NCBI GenBank assembly: GCA_023374045.1
Contig: CM041782.1
Span: forward strand, 185,522,925 to 185,586,924
Source: Limonium bicolor
Taxonomy: Eukaryota; Streptophyta; Magnoliopsida; Caryophyllales; Plumbaginaceae
Direction: 5' to 3'
Length of the DNA stretch: 64,000 bases
Below, piece after piece: positions 37,810-50,047 of this stretch (its first letter is position 1; every line of letters starts with the position of its first letter). The translations under genes and the position numbers were made by a program. Under the pieces are notes generated by a model that was not told the origin of the DNA, ran no database searches, and saw only the letters and a program-made list of their open reading frames with translations.

Positions 37810-38863
37810 TGTTTACTGCACTTACTATTATGTTGTGCATCTAATCAACCTCCATGCTATCGACAATTAGTTGTCGTAGCCACATTAGCTTGGGGGCCAT
37901 GAGAGGATCGTACCAGCATTCGTGCTGACCCCCTTTGGGGGCTGTTTTTACTACACAGGTGTACATCAGGAGGCGGCCGTCGCGGGGGTAAGAAGAGGAT
38001 ACAAGTGTTAAGGATTAAGTGTGGCCTACGAGTTGTGCATGTTAGGGCTGCCCAAAAAATTCCGAAACCGTGGTATCCGACCGAAACCGAAGTGAACCGT
38101 ACATGTTTTCAGGTTAACCATACCGGTTCTTGTGGTATGGTTAACCGAACCGTGTAAATTGACCGGTTTCGGTTTCGGTAACGGTATTGAATTTTCCATA
38201 ACGGTTAACCGCTCGGTTAACCGTGGTTAACCGATTATATAAACAACCAAAATCTTCAAATATTAATGTTCACCTTAAAATAATTAATGTTTCCTAATAA
38301 GGGAATATGCACAATATTATATTTTTTGTCACATGTGTTTGATTTGTCACTCATGATTTAGGTGAATGATCAATGGTGTACTATAATATTAATGATATGG
38401 GTCTTATCAATAATAAAAAAATACATTGCTATAAGGTTAACCGATAAAACCGAACCGAACTAAAGGTTAACCGGTCTAAACAGAATGGTAATGGAATCGG
38501 ATTTTAGAAAACCGAATTAAACGGTTAACCGAATCCGGTTAACCGATCTATATGGAATGGTAATGGAATTGGATTTTAGAAAACCGAAGACCCGGTTAAC
38601 CGAAAGCGGTTAACCGAATAAGGCGGTTAACCTACCATGGGCAGCCCTACACTCGTATGGCAAACGAGTTAGTAAGATGTATAGGATGTGAGAGGATTGT
38701 AAGAAGAATATGTATTTGGTTAAGGTTGTTATGTGCTAATGTTCGGTATATTATGTAGTCAGACCGTGGCAAGGTCCTGGAGTGTAAAGAATTCCGCTGT
38801 GACATGTATATATATATGTTGTTGAGTTGCGAGACCATATTTGGATCGAGTAGGGGTGTTACA
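37810..38863 (+). mobile_element. left LTR, 3' part only, subfamily II
   Basis: Only the last ~450 bp of a plus-strand LTR (without the inserted hAT-like element) remain, ending GGGGTGTTACA at 38863. It matches the solo LTR at 5036-5500 (for example CATTAGCTTGGGGGCCATGA near 37882). Hairpin GACCCCCTTTGGGGGCT at 37927-37943 is followed by TTTTTACTACACAG. The missing upstream part is not found left of the array, so DNA was lost or rearranged. Confidence 0.8.
38043..38649. mobile_element. small non-autonomous hAT-like element
   Basis: 607 bp bounded by perfect 12-bp inverted repeats TAGGGCTGCCCA (38043-38054 and 38638-38649). The ends look like plant hAT/Ac-type termini, and the inside is full of GGTTAACCG and AACCG repeats, as is common in such elements. 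It has no coding capacity. I could not find a clean 8-bp target duplication, so the assignment rests on ends and composition. Confidence 0.7.
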
Positions 38864-40542
38864 AAAAGTGGTATCAGAGCGTAGTTACGCTCTGAAGACA
38901 AGAAATACCGAACTTAGGTGAATACTAAGGTTGAGTTTGAGTTATGGGTTAAGGGTTAAGAGGTAGAGTGAGAGGTGCGTTAGTCGGGACTTCCCGGTGT
39001 CTACCGGATATCCATAGTACCTAGGCCCGCCCTCCACATCCCTAACCCTGAATATGTGGAACAAACGCCAGAGAGAAGAAAGCCTTCTCTTACTCGGAGA
39101 AACCCGATCTGGCAGTTAGTTAACAGTAAGCAATACAAGAAACATCTTGTTGTACAACAATTACGGAGAACTTGGAGGTTCTTAATGGAGCGCAACAGAG
39201 AAACAGGCGCTACCTATGGAATTCTATCAGTAAGGGAACGGTAATTACCGGCAACATGGGTTGACATGCTAAGCAGTCGAAATAACCCGCAATACCAATG
39301 ATAAGGAAAGCACTACGGGTGCAATAGAAAGGAAAAGGGAAGTGACATGAGTACCGGACAGTGGTCCGAAGGAGCATAACAGTAGGATAATACAAAACAT
39401 GAGGATTGAGATTACTGGAAGGTCCAGTTAAGAACCGGGAACTCCAAACCCCATACAATGAAAAAGGTTACAAACCTGCCCGACATAACGCGGACACCGG
39501 TGGAAACACATATAAATTGTATACCGAAATAGGACTACGATTTAGTGCCTAAAGGAATCATTACTGAGTAACCACAACAAAATGTGTGGAGACAGGAGCG
39601 AGGATTAAGACATAGAAAATATTAAGGATTCCCTCAGAAAGAGGAACGCCCTGATAAATGACAGTACTGTCAAAACAACAAGGAAACTGCCGGATGTCGG
39701 TTATCCAAAATAAGAGATTATCGAAGGAATCCTGAGGACTACCAATTACATGGAAATTAGAAGGAAGTATCGCTACCAATGTACCTTGCACCAATACCCA
39801 TCCTACATGCGGCACTTGCCATAGCAAGTGCTACCACGGTTAAGCTACACGGAAGCCATCATGGAAAAATAGGAGAACACTACAGTTGTAGCACATATTA
39901 ATACCGGATTGTAAATCCATAAGAACAGAAAAAAACTGACCTTGGAAAGGCCCGACGGCCTGACCATGATGAGATGAGGTAACACCACCAGTCAGCCGGG
40001 AGCGGAACTGGACAAAATATCAAACATATAAATATTAGCAACGGTATAACCTCCTACGATGACAACCGACAGTACGGTAAGAACACCAATCCGAACTCCA
40101 AGGGGAAAAACCTAAGAGATCGCTTGGTAATTGCGAGCAAAACACTGTATAAGCAATAATATACAAGGGATGTATTATAAGATACGATTGAGACAGTTGA
40201 CGCAACGACTTCCACCGAAAACGGATAAGACTCCCAAGTGACCATTAAGAATACCAATAATAAGCATTCTTCAATGAAGATGTTGGAACCCAAGACAAGG
40301 GTAAAAGAGAATAAACGTAAGCTATAACCTGCTGAGGATTAAAGACGTACAACCCTGGAAAAGAAAAGCCCTGGAGGACTACCCCCACAGAGCGGACATA
40401 GTCGAGCCGAGCAAACTGATGAATGACAGTTAATACTGTTTGTCTAACTCATTAACACCCAAGTATGATTGATCATCAATGGGTGGCGTAGTCAACGGAG
40501 GTTGAACGAAGCGTTGAGAGGGAAGTATAGACGACAGGATGA
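38864..40542 (+). mobile_element. shortened non-coding internal domain 3
   Basis: Only 1,679 bp, against 4.8-5.6 kb in the other units. The first part matches the leader at 56664 (CCCGCCCTCCAC, CGCCAGAGAGAAG) and the hairpin at 39812-39831 matches the other domains. The 3' part with both polypurine tracts is missing; the bases before the next LTR are GAGAGGGAAGTATAGACGAC. It appears to be an internal-deletion derivative. No coding signature. Confidence 0.7.
38869..38880 (+). promoter_or_regulatory. primer-binding site, tRNA-Met(i)
   Basis: TGGTATCAGAGC five bases after the LTR end at 38863, in plus orientation. Confidence 0.9.
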
Positions 40543-41471
40543 TGAAATACCCCAAACCTAAGTATGCTAAGTAAACATCAAATCATGAGTTAGTAAGGCT
40601 AAAATATGCCTTATAAAGATTGGTAGACAATTTAAACCAAGGAACACAAGAAAGTGCCTTAAGGGCAATCAGGGCAAAAACGGCTCTAAGCTTGGAGAGG
40701 ACTTGGGTGAGTACCCAAATATCATGATAGACCTTAGTAATATTCTAATGGTTATTTTAAATCAATTAGCAAAGAAACCAAGCTTGAAACAAGTTAAAAC
40801 ACAAAATGTGCTTTTAAGAGGTCTTAAAGCACATTTTTGAGAAATTGTCTTAGAATTGAGTTTGAGTGGCTAACATGTCCATCATTACTCTTTAATCAAC
40901 ATGTGTACTAATTAGTATCACATTAGGAAGCCTAAATCAATGGGAAACCAAAAAATCATGAATATGTGCACTAATTAGTGAATAGTGCCAATAGTGCCCA
41001 AATTAAGCTAAGTCAACATAAGTCAATGAGATGGTCACTAGACCATAAAATCTCCAACTACAAGAGGGGGGCCGGTTTTTGATGTGAGGATTCACCACAT
41101 GACTAAGCAAATAAAGGAAAAGAAGAGTAAAGAAGAGAATAGTACTATTTGCTTATAAAGCAAATACCTTATATTAGCCTACCTCTCTCCTCTCTTCTTC
41201 ATTCTCTTCTTCTTCCACGGTTATTTTCTTCTTTTCCTATGTTCCAAACCGTCCCAAGCAGCCTCCATTGTTGCTTCACCTTGCTTTGGCAACACTTACT
41301 CATTTTAGCTCCAAATCAAAAACTAAACACATATTATTCTTAGTTAGCTCAAGCTCTAGCTTTCTATCTTTTCAAATCTTGCAAAGCTCAAGTTTGGTGC
41401 CATGATAAAACTCCATTGATGGAGGAAAATCAGTTTGAAGAGCTCATTAGCTTCTCCATTCTCTTAAGGTA
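40543..41471 (+). mobile_element. right LTR, 5' part, subfamily II
   Basis: Starts TGAAATACCCCAAACC at 40543 and matches the start of the solo LTR (read from 9091 downward). It runs 929 bp to the N gap. It carries GGGGGGCCGGTTTTT near 41067 and TATA-like CTTATAAAGC near 41151. The sequence resuming after the CACTA element is subfamily I, not II, so the end of this LTR is not in the visible sequence. Confidence 0.8.
41067..41160 (+). promoter_or_regulatory. LTR promoter region (GGCCGG motif and TATA)
   Basis: GGGGGGCCGGTTTTT about 80 bases upstream of TTATAAAG. The same arrangement occurs at 62776-62870, and on the minus strand around 18216-18315, 8447-8550 and 4350. This is the likely U3 core promoter; the TATA is a guess from position. 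Confidence 0.45.
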
Positions 41472-41971
41472 NNNNNNNNNNNNNNNNNNNNNNNNNNNNN
41501 NNNNNNNNNNNNNNNNNNNNNNNNNNNNNNNNNNNNNNNNNNNNNNNNNNNNNNNNNNNNNNNNNNNNNNNNNNNNNNNNNNNNNNNNNNNNNNNNNNNN
41601 NNNNNNNNNNNNNNNNNNNNNNNNNNNNNNNNNNNNNNNNNNNNNNNNNNNNNNNNNNNNNNNNNNNNNNNNNNNNNNNNNNNNNNNNNNNNNNNNNNNN
41701 NNNNNNNNNNNNNNNNNNNNNNNNNNNNNNNNNNNNNNNNNNNNNNNNNNNNNNNNNNNNNNNNNNNNNNNNNNNNNNNNNNNNNNNNNNNNNNNNNNNN
41801 NNNNNNNNNNNNNNNNNNNNNNNNNNNNNNNNNNNNNNNNNNNNNNNNNNNNNNNNNNNNNNNNNNNNNNNNNNNNNNNNNNNNNNNNNNNNNNNNNNNN
41901 NNNNNNNNNNNNNNNNNNNNNNNNNNNNNNNNNNNNNNNNNNNNNNNNNNNNNNNNNNNNNNNNNNNNNNN
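41472..41971. other. assembly gap, 500 N
   Basis: Exactly 500 unknown bases, a conventional placeholder, so the true length is unknown. Translations across it are meaningless. It probably hides the end of the subfamily II LTR, the start of the subfamily I LTR and the left end of the CACTA element. Confidence 0.95.
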
Positions 41972-42039
41972 TAGAAAAGAAACCTGTAACAGATCATGGC
42001 CCAAATGTTACAGATTTGAGTTTTTGGGTGAGAGTTCTT

Positions 42040-44650
42040 TAGAGAGTTGTTTATGTGTTCCTGAGTCTGTTTCGAAGTTTAAAAAAAAAACCTGATAACA
42101 TACTTAGCTAGGTAATTAATCAGGTTGAGGGAAAGTTGTAAGTCAGATTCGGGAACAGAAAGAAAGTAATTGGAGGAAATGCAGCAGCTCACATTTTCTA
42201 TTTCCTGTTGCAGTTTCAGATTTTCGTAAAGGGGTGTGAGAGAGGTTGTCTTGGTTGTTTCTGGCTAGATTAGAGTTTAAACATATTAAGGCATCTAACT
42301 AAGAGGATAAACCACTTGGGGAGGAAAAAAAGAAACTAGACCAGGTAATGAAAAAGAAAACAGATGACAAGAAGGCATCAGTTTCATAGTTTCAATTTCA
42401 GATTCTGTAGCTTCTCCCCTTCTGTGTAATCAAATTCAGAAACAGTGTGAATGCTGTGTAGGTCGAAGCTTGAGCTTAAAAGACTTACTAAGATACTTGA
42501 ATATGAATCAATGACTAACCCAGGTTGAGGAAAAAGGAAACTGAAGATAGGTCTGTAAATGAAAGAAAAACAGAGAAGAAGAATAAACCAGTCCATACTT
42601 TTAGTTTGTTTTCTTCTGATTTCTGTCTTCTGTATAACTGAGTTACAGGAGTTATATGAGTGTGACATAGGGGTACTTGGGAATCCAGACAACCACCTGA
42701 AAAGAATTAGAAACAGATGTAACAGATTAAGAAAAGAAAAAAAATGAAACAATCGAGGAGTGTATATCAGTTTCTGCTGATCTTTCTGTTCAGGTTATGA
42801 ATTACACCACTGGGGTTATTGGGATAGTCTAAATAGTTTTTGAGTTTTAACTATGGCTAGAACTCTGAGTTAGATGAGTAAATACTTAGTAATAAATCGA
42901 ATGACAGAAATGTGAATAAACAGAAACAAACTAATAGAAGTTATCAGTTCTGGTGCCCTTCTTTCTGTTCTGTGTAACTTAGTACAGAGAAGCTTGAAGG
43001 GGTTATATTGAGGGTTGTATGAGCTAAAAGTCTTACTAAGTCATCTAACTAAATGTACTAACATTTTTGAGAAAATCGAAAGTCACACTCAGAGACAAGA
43101 AAAGAGAAAGAATGAGGTATACCAGTTTTTCTATCTTGTTTTTTTCTGCAACAAATGCAGTCTCTGTATAATGGCTTTTCAGTAGCTTTACCTGGGCTAC
43201 CTTGGGTTGTCTTAGTGCTAGAACCGTGTCAAAACATATAAGTAAGTAACTAAGCTAAGTTGGGGAAACTAGGAAAAAGAAAAGAAACGGGTTAAGAAAC
43301 AGAAAAGAAAGGAAGTAGATAACAGACTTATGCTCCAGTTTTCAGTGCTGATTTCTGAAACCTCTTGTTCAGTAAAGGGAAGTTCCAGTAGCAATAACCG
43401 TGCTGTTTTGGGCTTGGGTCTGTTTTTGAGAGTTAAACCTATACCAAGATATGTAACCCAACCGCTGGACACCTAAGGGAAACAGATTAAATACCAGAAC
43501 AGTAAACAGAAAGAAAGTAGAAAGGAGTTATCAGTTTCCTTATTTCAGTTTTTCTGAAACCAAAAGTTTTGTATAACTATGTTACAGAGGGGTTAGAAGG
43601 GGTTGTGTGTGTTGCTAATAAACCTGAAACCTTTCTAACACACTTAGGTCAAACTATGCATATTCAGGGAGAGGTTAAAAGATAGAGTGGGAACCTAATG
43701 TAACGATTGAATAGGAGTGCACAGATTGAGTGTGTAGCAGTTTCCTGCAGCTTTCCTGCTTCAGTATGAGAATATACCAGTTGGTTCAACAGGGTGGTTT
43801 GGGGTGTGTGAAGTTTGGAATCTTGACAAAATACTTAACTACGTGAATAGATGAAGTGGGAGAAGTGGGAAGTCAGATTTGAGAACAGAGGGAGAATAAT
43901 AGAAGAGAAGTGATCAGATTCTTGTTGTTCTCAGTTTACAGTTGTTGTTTCAGTAACATTAGCAAAACTGTTTTGGATTCAGTAATGAGCTTAAAACCTT
44001 GACTAATCAGGCAACTAAGTGATTACACAATTAAGGGGGAACTAGAAACTCAACCTCGTGGACAACCAGAAAGGAATCTAGGAGAAATTATCAGGAACAT
44101 GTAACAGTTTTATGGTTTCAGTGTATCAGTTTTTGCTCTCTGTACAACGTATTTCAGAGTAGTTAAGGAGATTGTAGTGGCTTGAAAATGAAATTACAAC
44201 ATTGCTAGTGCGTTGATCTTGGTGGGTATATTATTGGGAAAACTAGGGGCAGTTTAACAACACAAAAGAAGTAATGAAGCAGAACAAACATACTCGATGC
44301 TGTTTCGGTTTTGGATAGTTGATAGGTTCAGTATAATTGTGTTAACAGGAATAATATGAGAGTTGTAATGGGGTTAGAATGGACTTAAAACCTTGCTAAT
44401 CCATCTACCTGAAAGTGTGAATATTGTGGGAGAAATGAGGAGGAGGCTTAATGCATTAAAAACATTGAGGTTAAATGGAATTTCACAGGGATGTTGTTAC
44501 AGTTTAGATAATCTGTTGCTTCTGTATGACTAATCTACAGGAGGTCTAAGAGGTTGAGTGGGGTTGTAAATGAGCTCAAAGCATCCCTATTAAATCTACC
44601 TAAGAGGGTAAACAATTGGGAAGGTTAGACATCAGGTGGATAACTTAAAA
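42040..44650. repeat. degenerate ~190-bp tandem repeat array
   Basis: About 14 diverged copies. A recurring block like GAGCTTAAAACCTTACTAA, then ATCTAACTAAG, then GGGGAAACTAG, then AACAGAAAGAAAG, then TATCAGTTTCTG and TCTGTATAACT occurs near 42080, 42275, 42471, 42655, 42840, 43020, 43226, 43428, 43620, 43815, 43990, 44180, 44390 and 44570. Spacings are 175-210 bp. No coding function. It probably belongs to the 5' part of the CACTA element. Confidence 0.7.
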
Positions 44651-45481
44651 GTGAGGTTAGTAACGGTAAGTGGTAACACCGAAATTATGCGATAGTTTTA
44701 TAAATCTTAGGACTTCTTTACAAACAGGTTTTTGGAGTCTCCTAAATATTATATTACTATGATAATTGGTTTAACAACATTACAAACTATTTACTATAGG
44801 AGGGGAATACACTCTAAGCAAGTTAAAGCTACCTTAGTTAAACTTGTTACAATTTAGCGTTTAAAAACCCTCTAGAAATAGTAGGGGGAGTAGTACTTAT
44901 TTAACTCATATAACGATGATGTTAAACGTCTTAGGAGTTAGATAATAATCTAAGGTGAGTACTTGGGAAGTTCTAAGGTTTAAAAATAAACCGTACATTC
45001 AATGACTCACTTATGGATAACCCCTGGTATGACTAAGATAAACTAGAATAAAATGTCGTCACATGAAATCATGGACGACCATTGTTTTTAATCAGCGTTA
45101 GGGTCGTAACGAACGCCGACCAGGAGTATTGTATAGTCGTTAAGTTTAATATAAAATTATTCTAATTGATCTGAATGTTGTTCAATCTTTATGCGTTGCC
45201 TCTGTAGAGATTGGTGTTGCTACACCAAGTCTCGCACGCCGATTGAGAAGAGGGGCTGAAAACAATTCATTTATGAACCGTATTTTTTTTTAATTTAACT
45301 CTTCATTCTCGTCATTCTCTTCACTCACTGTAATATAATCTAACTTATCATTTTGCTCTTTTGTGTCTCTACAGATAAATACTTAAGAGCTCTTTACCAT
45401 TTGATGGTAGATTGAAAGCGGAGCGGAGAGCAATTCATTTTCGAACCGGTAATATAATCTAACGTATCATTTTTCTCTTTG
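44651..45481. other. unassigned region before CACTA genes
   Basis: No coding signature and no match to the repeats on either side. Segments 45160-45250 and 45375-45440 are followed or preceded by splice-like TCTCTACAG and could be untranslated leader exons of the transposase gene. Confidence 0.3.
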
Positions 45482-45743
45482 TACTTTGTATTTGATTTCC
45501 ACAAATTATTGGTTAATTTCGTTTGATGAATGAATTTGGTATATATTAGTTTGGTTTATGATTGAAATTTGTGTTGTTGAATAATTGGTGAATGCTTAAT
45601 AATAGGCATAGTTGTGTCTTTATTTTACTTTGTATTTGATTTCCACAAATTATTAAAATTTGGTTTGATGGATAAAGTTGGTATTAGTTTGATTTGTGAT
45701 GGAATTTGTGTTGATGAATGGTTGGTGAATGCTTAATAATAGC
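45482..45743. repeat. tandem duplication of ~120-140 bp
   Basis: TACTTTGTATTTGATTTCCAC begins at 45482 and again at 45626; both copies run to TTGGTGAATGCTTAATAATAG. A weaker partial copy, including ATTATGCAAAGGTCATGCC, lies near 46325-46395. Confidence 0.75.
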
Positions 45744-46624
45744 ATGGGATAGGTAAAATTATGCAAAAGTCATGCCGTTTTTTTTGAAAATCTCTTCGTA
45801 ATTAATATTGTTGATGTATGTGTATATGTCTAACAATATCTAATTTTTTTATCAGGTCCGTGATTCACCTCTCTTGTTTCCCGCCTTCTTCCATTACTGT
45901 TCCTCTTTCCTCCTCTGTGGCACAAGTAAGTAACTAACCTTATTTTTTGTTTAATAAATGCAATTATGTATTTAAAATAAGTGCTAGTACATAATTTAGC
46001 TTCATTCCCTATTTGTTGATGCATTTTTTTAATTTATTTTTTGTTGCTCCCTTGCAAGAGACATATCAGAAGTGGTATTGCTGCATCTCTCGTACAGAAG
46101 CCTACCTCTCAGGCACCAGTCTCCCCTGTCCATAAATCCTTAAAAAACAAGTACGTATTCTAACTCTCGATTCTTTGTTAATCTGTAAACCGGTTTGAAC
46201 TTATACAGTGGAGAATTGAAAGCTTTGATTTGATGATCTGAATTTGCAATTGGTTTTCAGTTAGCTAGTAAAGAATTGATTTATTTTAATTGTTGGTTGC
46301 TGCCATTGTTGAATGTTTGTGGTTGTGATGACTTTGGTGAGTGTGAATAATAAGCACGGGATGTGTACAATTATGCAAAGGTCATGCCAAATTTTTGTAG
46401 AAAAAGTATTCGTAATATTGTTTTAAAACTGGTTCTGTTTTAGAAGTGCAACAATTTCTTAAATTTAAAATGGTAGTTTATTTTGTGTTTGCAACCTTAG
46501 AGTTAGGCTAGACTAATTGACAATCATCCCAGTCATGCTCCATTAAAAAAAACAAGTGCAACTTAATACAGGCCATATTCTACAAAGGATCTAACTCACA
46601 CCTGTGATCTGTTGCACATGTAGT
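45744..46624 (+). promoter_or_regulatory. probable leader of CACTA transposase
   Basis: No protein signature. Splice-like sites (GGCACAAG/GTAAGTAAC-like at about 45920, CTTGCAAG near 46060, AACAAGTACGT near 46150) suggest one or more non-coding leader exons. The extent is uncertain. Confidence 0.3.
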
Positions 46625-49600
46625 ATGGAGCGTGACTGGATGTATGGTGATAGAGGCGAACATTTTGACAAAATGCTGAAAGAGTTTTGCAAAGCTGCAG
46701 TGCAACACAAGGACAGGACAAAGGCGGAGAAAATTCCATGTCCTTGTGTTGATTGTGGTGTGGTTAGACATTATTCAAGCATCAACCTCGTACAACTCCA
46801 TGTGAAGACCCGTGGTTTCATGCCACATTATACAAAATGGATTTTTCATGGAGAACGTGTTGAAGATAATGCTTCATCTTCCTACAGTCACGATCGGTGG
46901 TGTAACTCAAGAACCGAGCAGACATTCGATACTACTAACGAGTCAGAACTCCCAAGCGCTTCCGGAGTCAATGTTGACAGTGAGTCGACTTATCATGATG
47001 AACAAATTGACGAGATGCTTGGTAACGTTGAGGATAACTTTGTCGACCGGCCGGATGAGTATCAAGGTTGTTGGACGCATCCAAAACGGCGTTGTATCCT
47101 ACTTGCACTAAGTACACGAAATTGACAGCTATATTGAATTTGTTCAACCTGAAGGGAAGATATGGATTGAGTGACAAAGGTTTCACGACATTCCTCGAGC
47201 TGATTCATGATACGCTACCGGATGAGAACGGTCTCCCTACGACCACGTATGAGGCAAAGAAATGGGTGTGTCCAATGGGAGTAGAGTACAAAAAAATTCA
47301 CGCGTGTCCAAATAACTGTGTGTTGTACAGGGGTGAATACGAACATCTGGACAATTGCCCGAAATGTTCGTTGTCCCGGTATAAGCATAAAGATGGTGAG
47401 TACTCCTCCGTTCAGAAAAAAAGCCCTCCAGCAAACTTGTTTGGTATTTGCCGATTATACCCAGATTCAAACGGTTGTTTGCGAATCCGAAAGATGCAAG
47501 AACTTACGATGACATGCGGAGGGTAGAAGAGAGTGATGAGAAACTAAGACATCCAGCAGATGGGCCTCAGTGGAGAAACATCAATAGACGGTTCAAAGAA
47601 CATTTCGGACATGAAGATAGGAATCTGAGGCTTGGGTTATGTACTGATGGAATGAACCCGTACGGCACATTGAGTAGTCAACACAGTACATGGCCTGTTC
47701 TGCTAGTGATCTACAATTTGCCCTCATGGTTGTGTATGAAATGAAAGTACATCATATCGCTCCTGATATCTGGTCCCAAGCAGCCAGGTAATAGCATTGA
47801 TGTGTACCTTGCCCCTCTGATCGACGATCTGAAGCTATTGTGGAATGAGGGGACCGGGTATATGATGCTTATGCAAGAGAGAATTTCACGCTCAAGGCTT
47901 TGTTGTTCTGTACCGTCAATGACTTCCCTGCGTATGGGAACTTGTCCGGTTACACGGTTAAAGGAACATTTGCATGTCCCATATGCGAGGAAGACACTTG
48001 TTCGGACCGTTTAAAACATTGTGGGAAGAATGTTTATATGTGTCATCGACGTCTTCTCCCCGAAGATCACCCTTATCGAGTAACGAAGAGAAAGTTGTTC
48101 AATGGTCAAGCCGAAACTCGTGTGGCCCGTCTACCTCTGACCTCTGAGGAAGTGTACGAAAAGGTTAAGGACATTGTAAATGTATTTGGACACACATCAA
48201 AACCGGCGAAAAACATTTGGAAAAAGTGTTCTATCTTTTGGGAACTACCTTATTGGCGTCATCTTTCTGTGAGGCACTGCTTAGACATCATGCACATTGT
48301 GAAGAACGTTGGTGAGGCAGTGAGTGGGACTTTACTCAATATACCCGGCAAAACAAAGACGGATTGAAAATCAGAAAGGACATGCAAACCATGGGTATAC
48401 GAAAGGAGTTACACCCACAAGAGAATGGGAAACGAATCTACCTACCTCCTGCATGCTACACGCTCTCAAAGGCTGAAAAGATTAGTTTTTTGCAAATGTC
48501 TGTACTCGGTAAAAGTACCGTCTGGATACTCTTCAAACTGGAAGAACATTGTATCGATGAAGGATTTAAAACTTTTAGGCATGAAATCTCACGATTATCA
48601 TGTACTGATGTTACATCTTCTTCCGGTCGCAATTCGAGGGATATTGCCATCTGATGTCAGAAATGCTTTAACTCGGTTATGTTTCTTTTTCAACGCTGTG
48701 TGCTCCAAGGCAATTGACGTAACCTCTCTAGATGATCTACAACGTGAAATTGTTATCACTTTATGTCAACTTGAGATGTATTTCCCACCATCTTTCTTTG
48801 ATATAATGGTACATCTAATTGTGCACATCGTTCGAGAGATACAGTTCTGTGGTCCGGTATACTTACGGTACATGTACCCTTTTGAACGGTACATGGGTAT
48901 TCTGAAAAGTAGAATGAAGAATAGGTATCGACCAGAGGGGAGCATTGTTGAAGCAACAGTGACTGAGGAAGTCACGGAGTTTGTGACCGATTATTTGAGT
49001 GAGGCAGAGTCTATTGGTATCCCAAAACCACGACACTATGGCAGGTTTAAGGGTAAAGGTGTTATTGGTAGAAAGATCGTGCAAGTTTCGCGTCTACTTA
49101 TTCATCAAGAACATTTGTTTGTCTTACAACATCTTGAGGTGTTGAACCTTATTTGGAAACCCATATGGTTGAGTTAAGGCATCAAAATCCTTTGAAAAAC
49201 CACATTTGGCTGACAAAAAACAAACCGAGATGCCAAATCCGATGGTGTCAAGAGATCATGTGTTGACATTAGCATCATCAGATCCAGAAGCTGTAAGCGA
49301 AGAGATCAGATGTTTGGCAAATCGGACCTGAAACTAATATTACATCTTTTGAGGGGTATGATATTAGTGGGTATACATACTACACTGCACGCCAAGATGC
49401 CAAATCGATAAACCAGAATAGTGGGGTAAAAATTGAAGCTGCTGCCACTGAGTACCACAGCGGTAACCGATCTCAACCAGTTAGTAATTGGTATTATGGT
49501 GTCATCGAGGACATCTGGGAACTAGACTATGACATTGATTCCTTTCTGTTGTTCCGGTGCAAGTGGGTGGACAACCGACGCGGGTACCAAAAATGATGGG

Positions 49601-49894
49601 GCTTACCATGGTTGATCTTTCACGGTTACACGGTTATAATGATGATCAATTTGTTCTGGGAAAGGATTGCGAGCAAGTGTGGTATGTTGAGGATCCGAAA
49701 GACTGCAGATGGTCTGTTGTTCTTCCAGGAAGAAGGCCGGTTGTAATGGAAAATGAAAATGAGGATAACGATGAAAAGGGAAAGAGGACTGGACTGGTTA
49801 CATCATTGTTTCCTACTGGATACCGGATCGATTGATGATACCGAAAACGATTTGCTCTACGCACGATCAGACCATGATGAGGGTGTTTGGGTGG
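46625..49894 (+). pseudogene. CACTA transposase, TNP2/Transposase_21 type, frameshifted
   Basis: This is the enzyme that cuts and moves CACTA elements. The start at 46625 gives MERDWMYGD, the usual start of this family. Domains in order: transposase-associated domain 46637-46860 (IPCPCVDCG, GFMPHYTKWIFHGE); Tnp2 core from about 47080 to 48360 (CPMGVEYKKIHACPNNC, PIIPRFKRLF, DGMNPYG, NDFPAYGNLSGYTVKG, CPICEEDT, LPYWRHLSVRHCLDIMH); DUF4218-like segment about 48640-48900 (LEMYFPPSFFDIMVHLIVH, YMYPFERYM); DUF4216 about 49390-49740 (YYGVIEDIWELDY, CKWVDNR, QVWYVEDP). The frame changes near 47065, 47430, 47855, 48350, 48490, 49135, 49200 and 49570, and TGA at 47742-47744 is in frame in the Tnp2 core. 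Several shifts sit at homopolymers, so some may be sequencing errors. As written it cannot make a full protein. Confidence 0.9.
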
Positions 49895-50047
49895 GTAAAA
49901 TATGAAATGATTTATGTTTTTGTACGTGTCAGGTAATGTTGTTAGTAGAATGTAGACTGTAATATCATCTTAACTGTTATTGTTATGCATCATAGTATTT
50001 ATGTTATGAGTTTAACTGATGAAAATGCTTTATCATTTTTTTTGCAG
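49895..50047 (+). other. predicted intron joining transposase and C48 parts
   Basis: Donor GG/GTAAAA at 49895 and acceptor TTTTTTTTGCAG ending at 50047 would join EGVWV in frame to VDDHPMDDP. The alternative is a transposase stop at 49903-49905 with a separate downstream gene. Confidence 0.45.

Noticed and set aside
41416..42042. Long ORFs of 177-208 residues across the gap
   Set aside because: Almost all residues are unknown bases; artefact of the N run.
42040..44650. Possible CRISPR-like or satellite centromere array
   Set aside because: The copies are too diverged, lack unique spacers of constant size, and sit in a plant transposon context.
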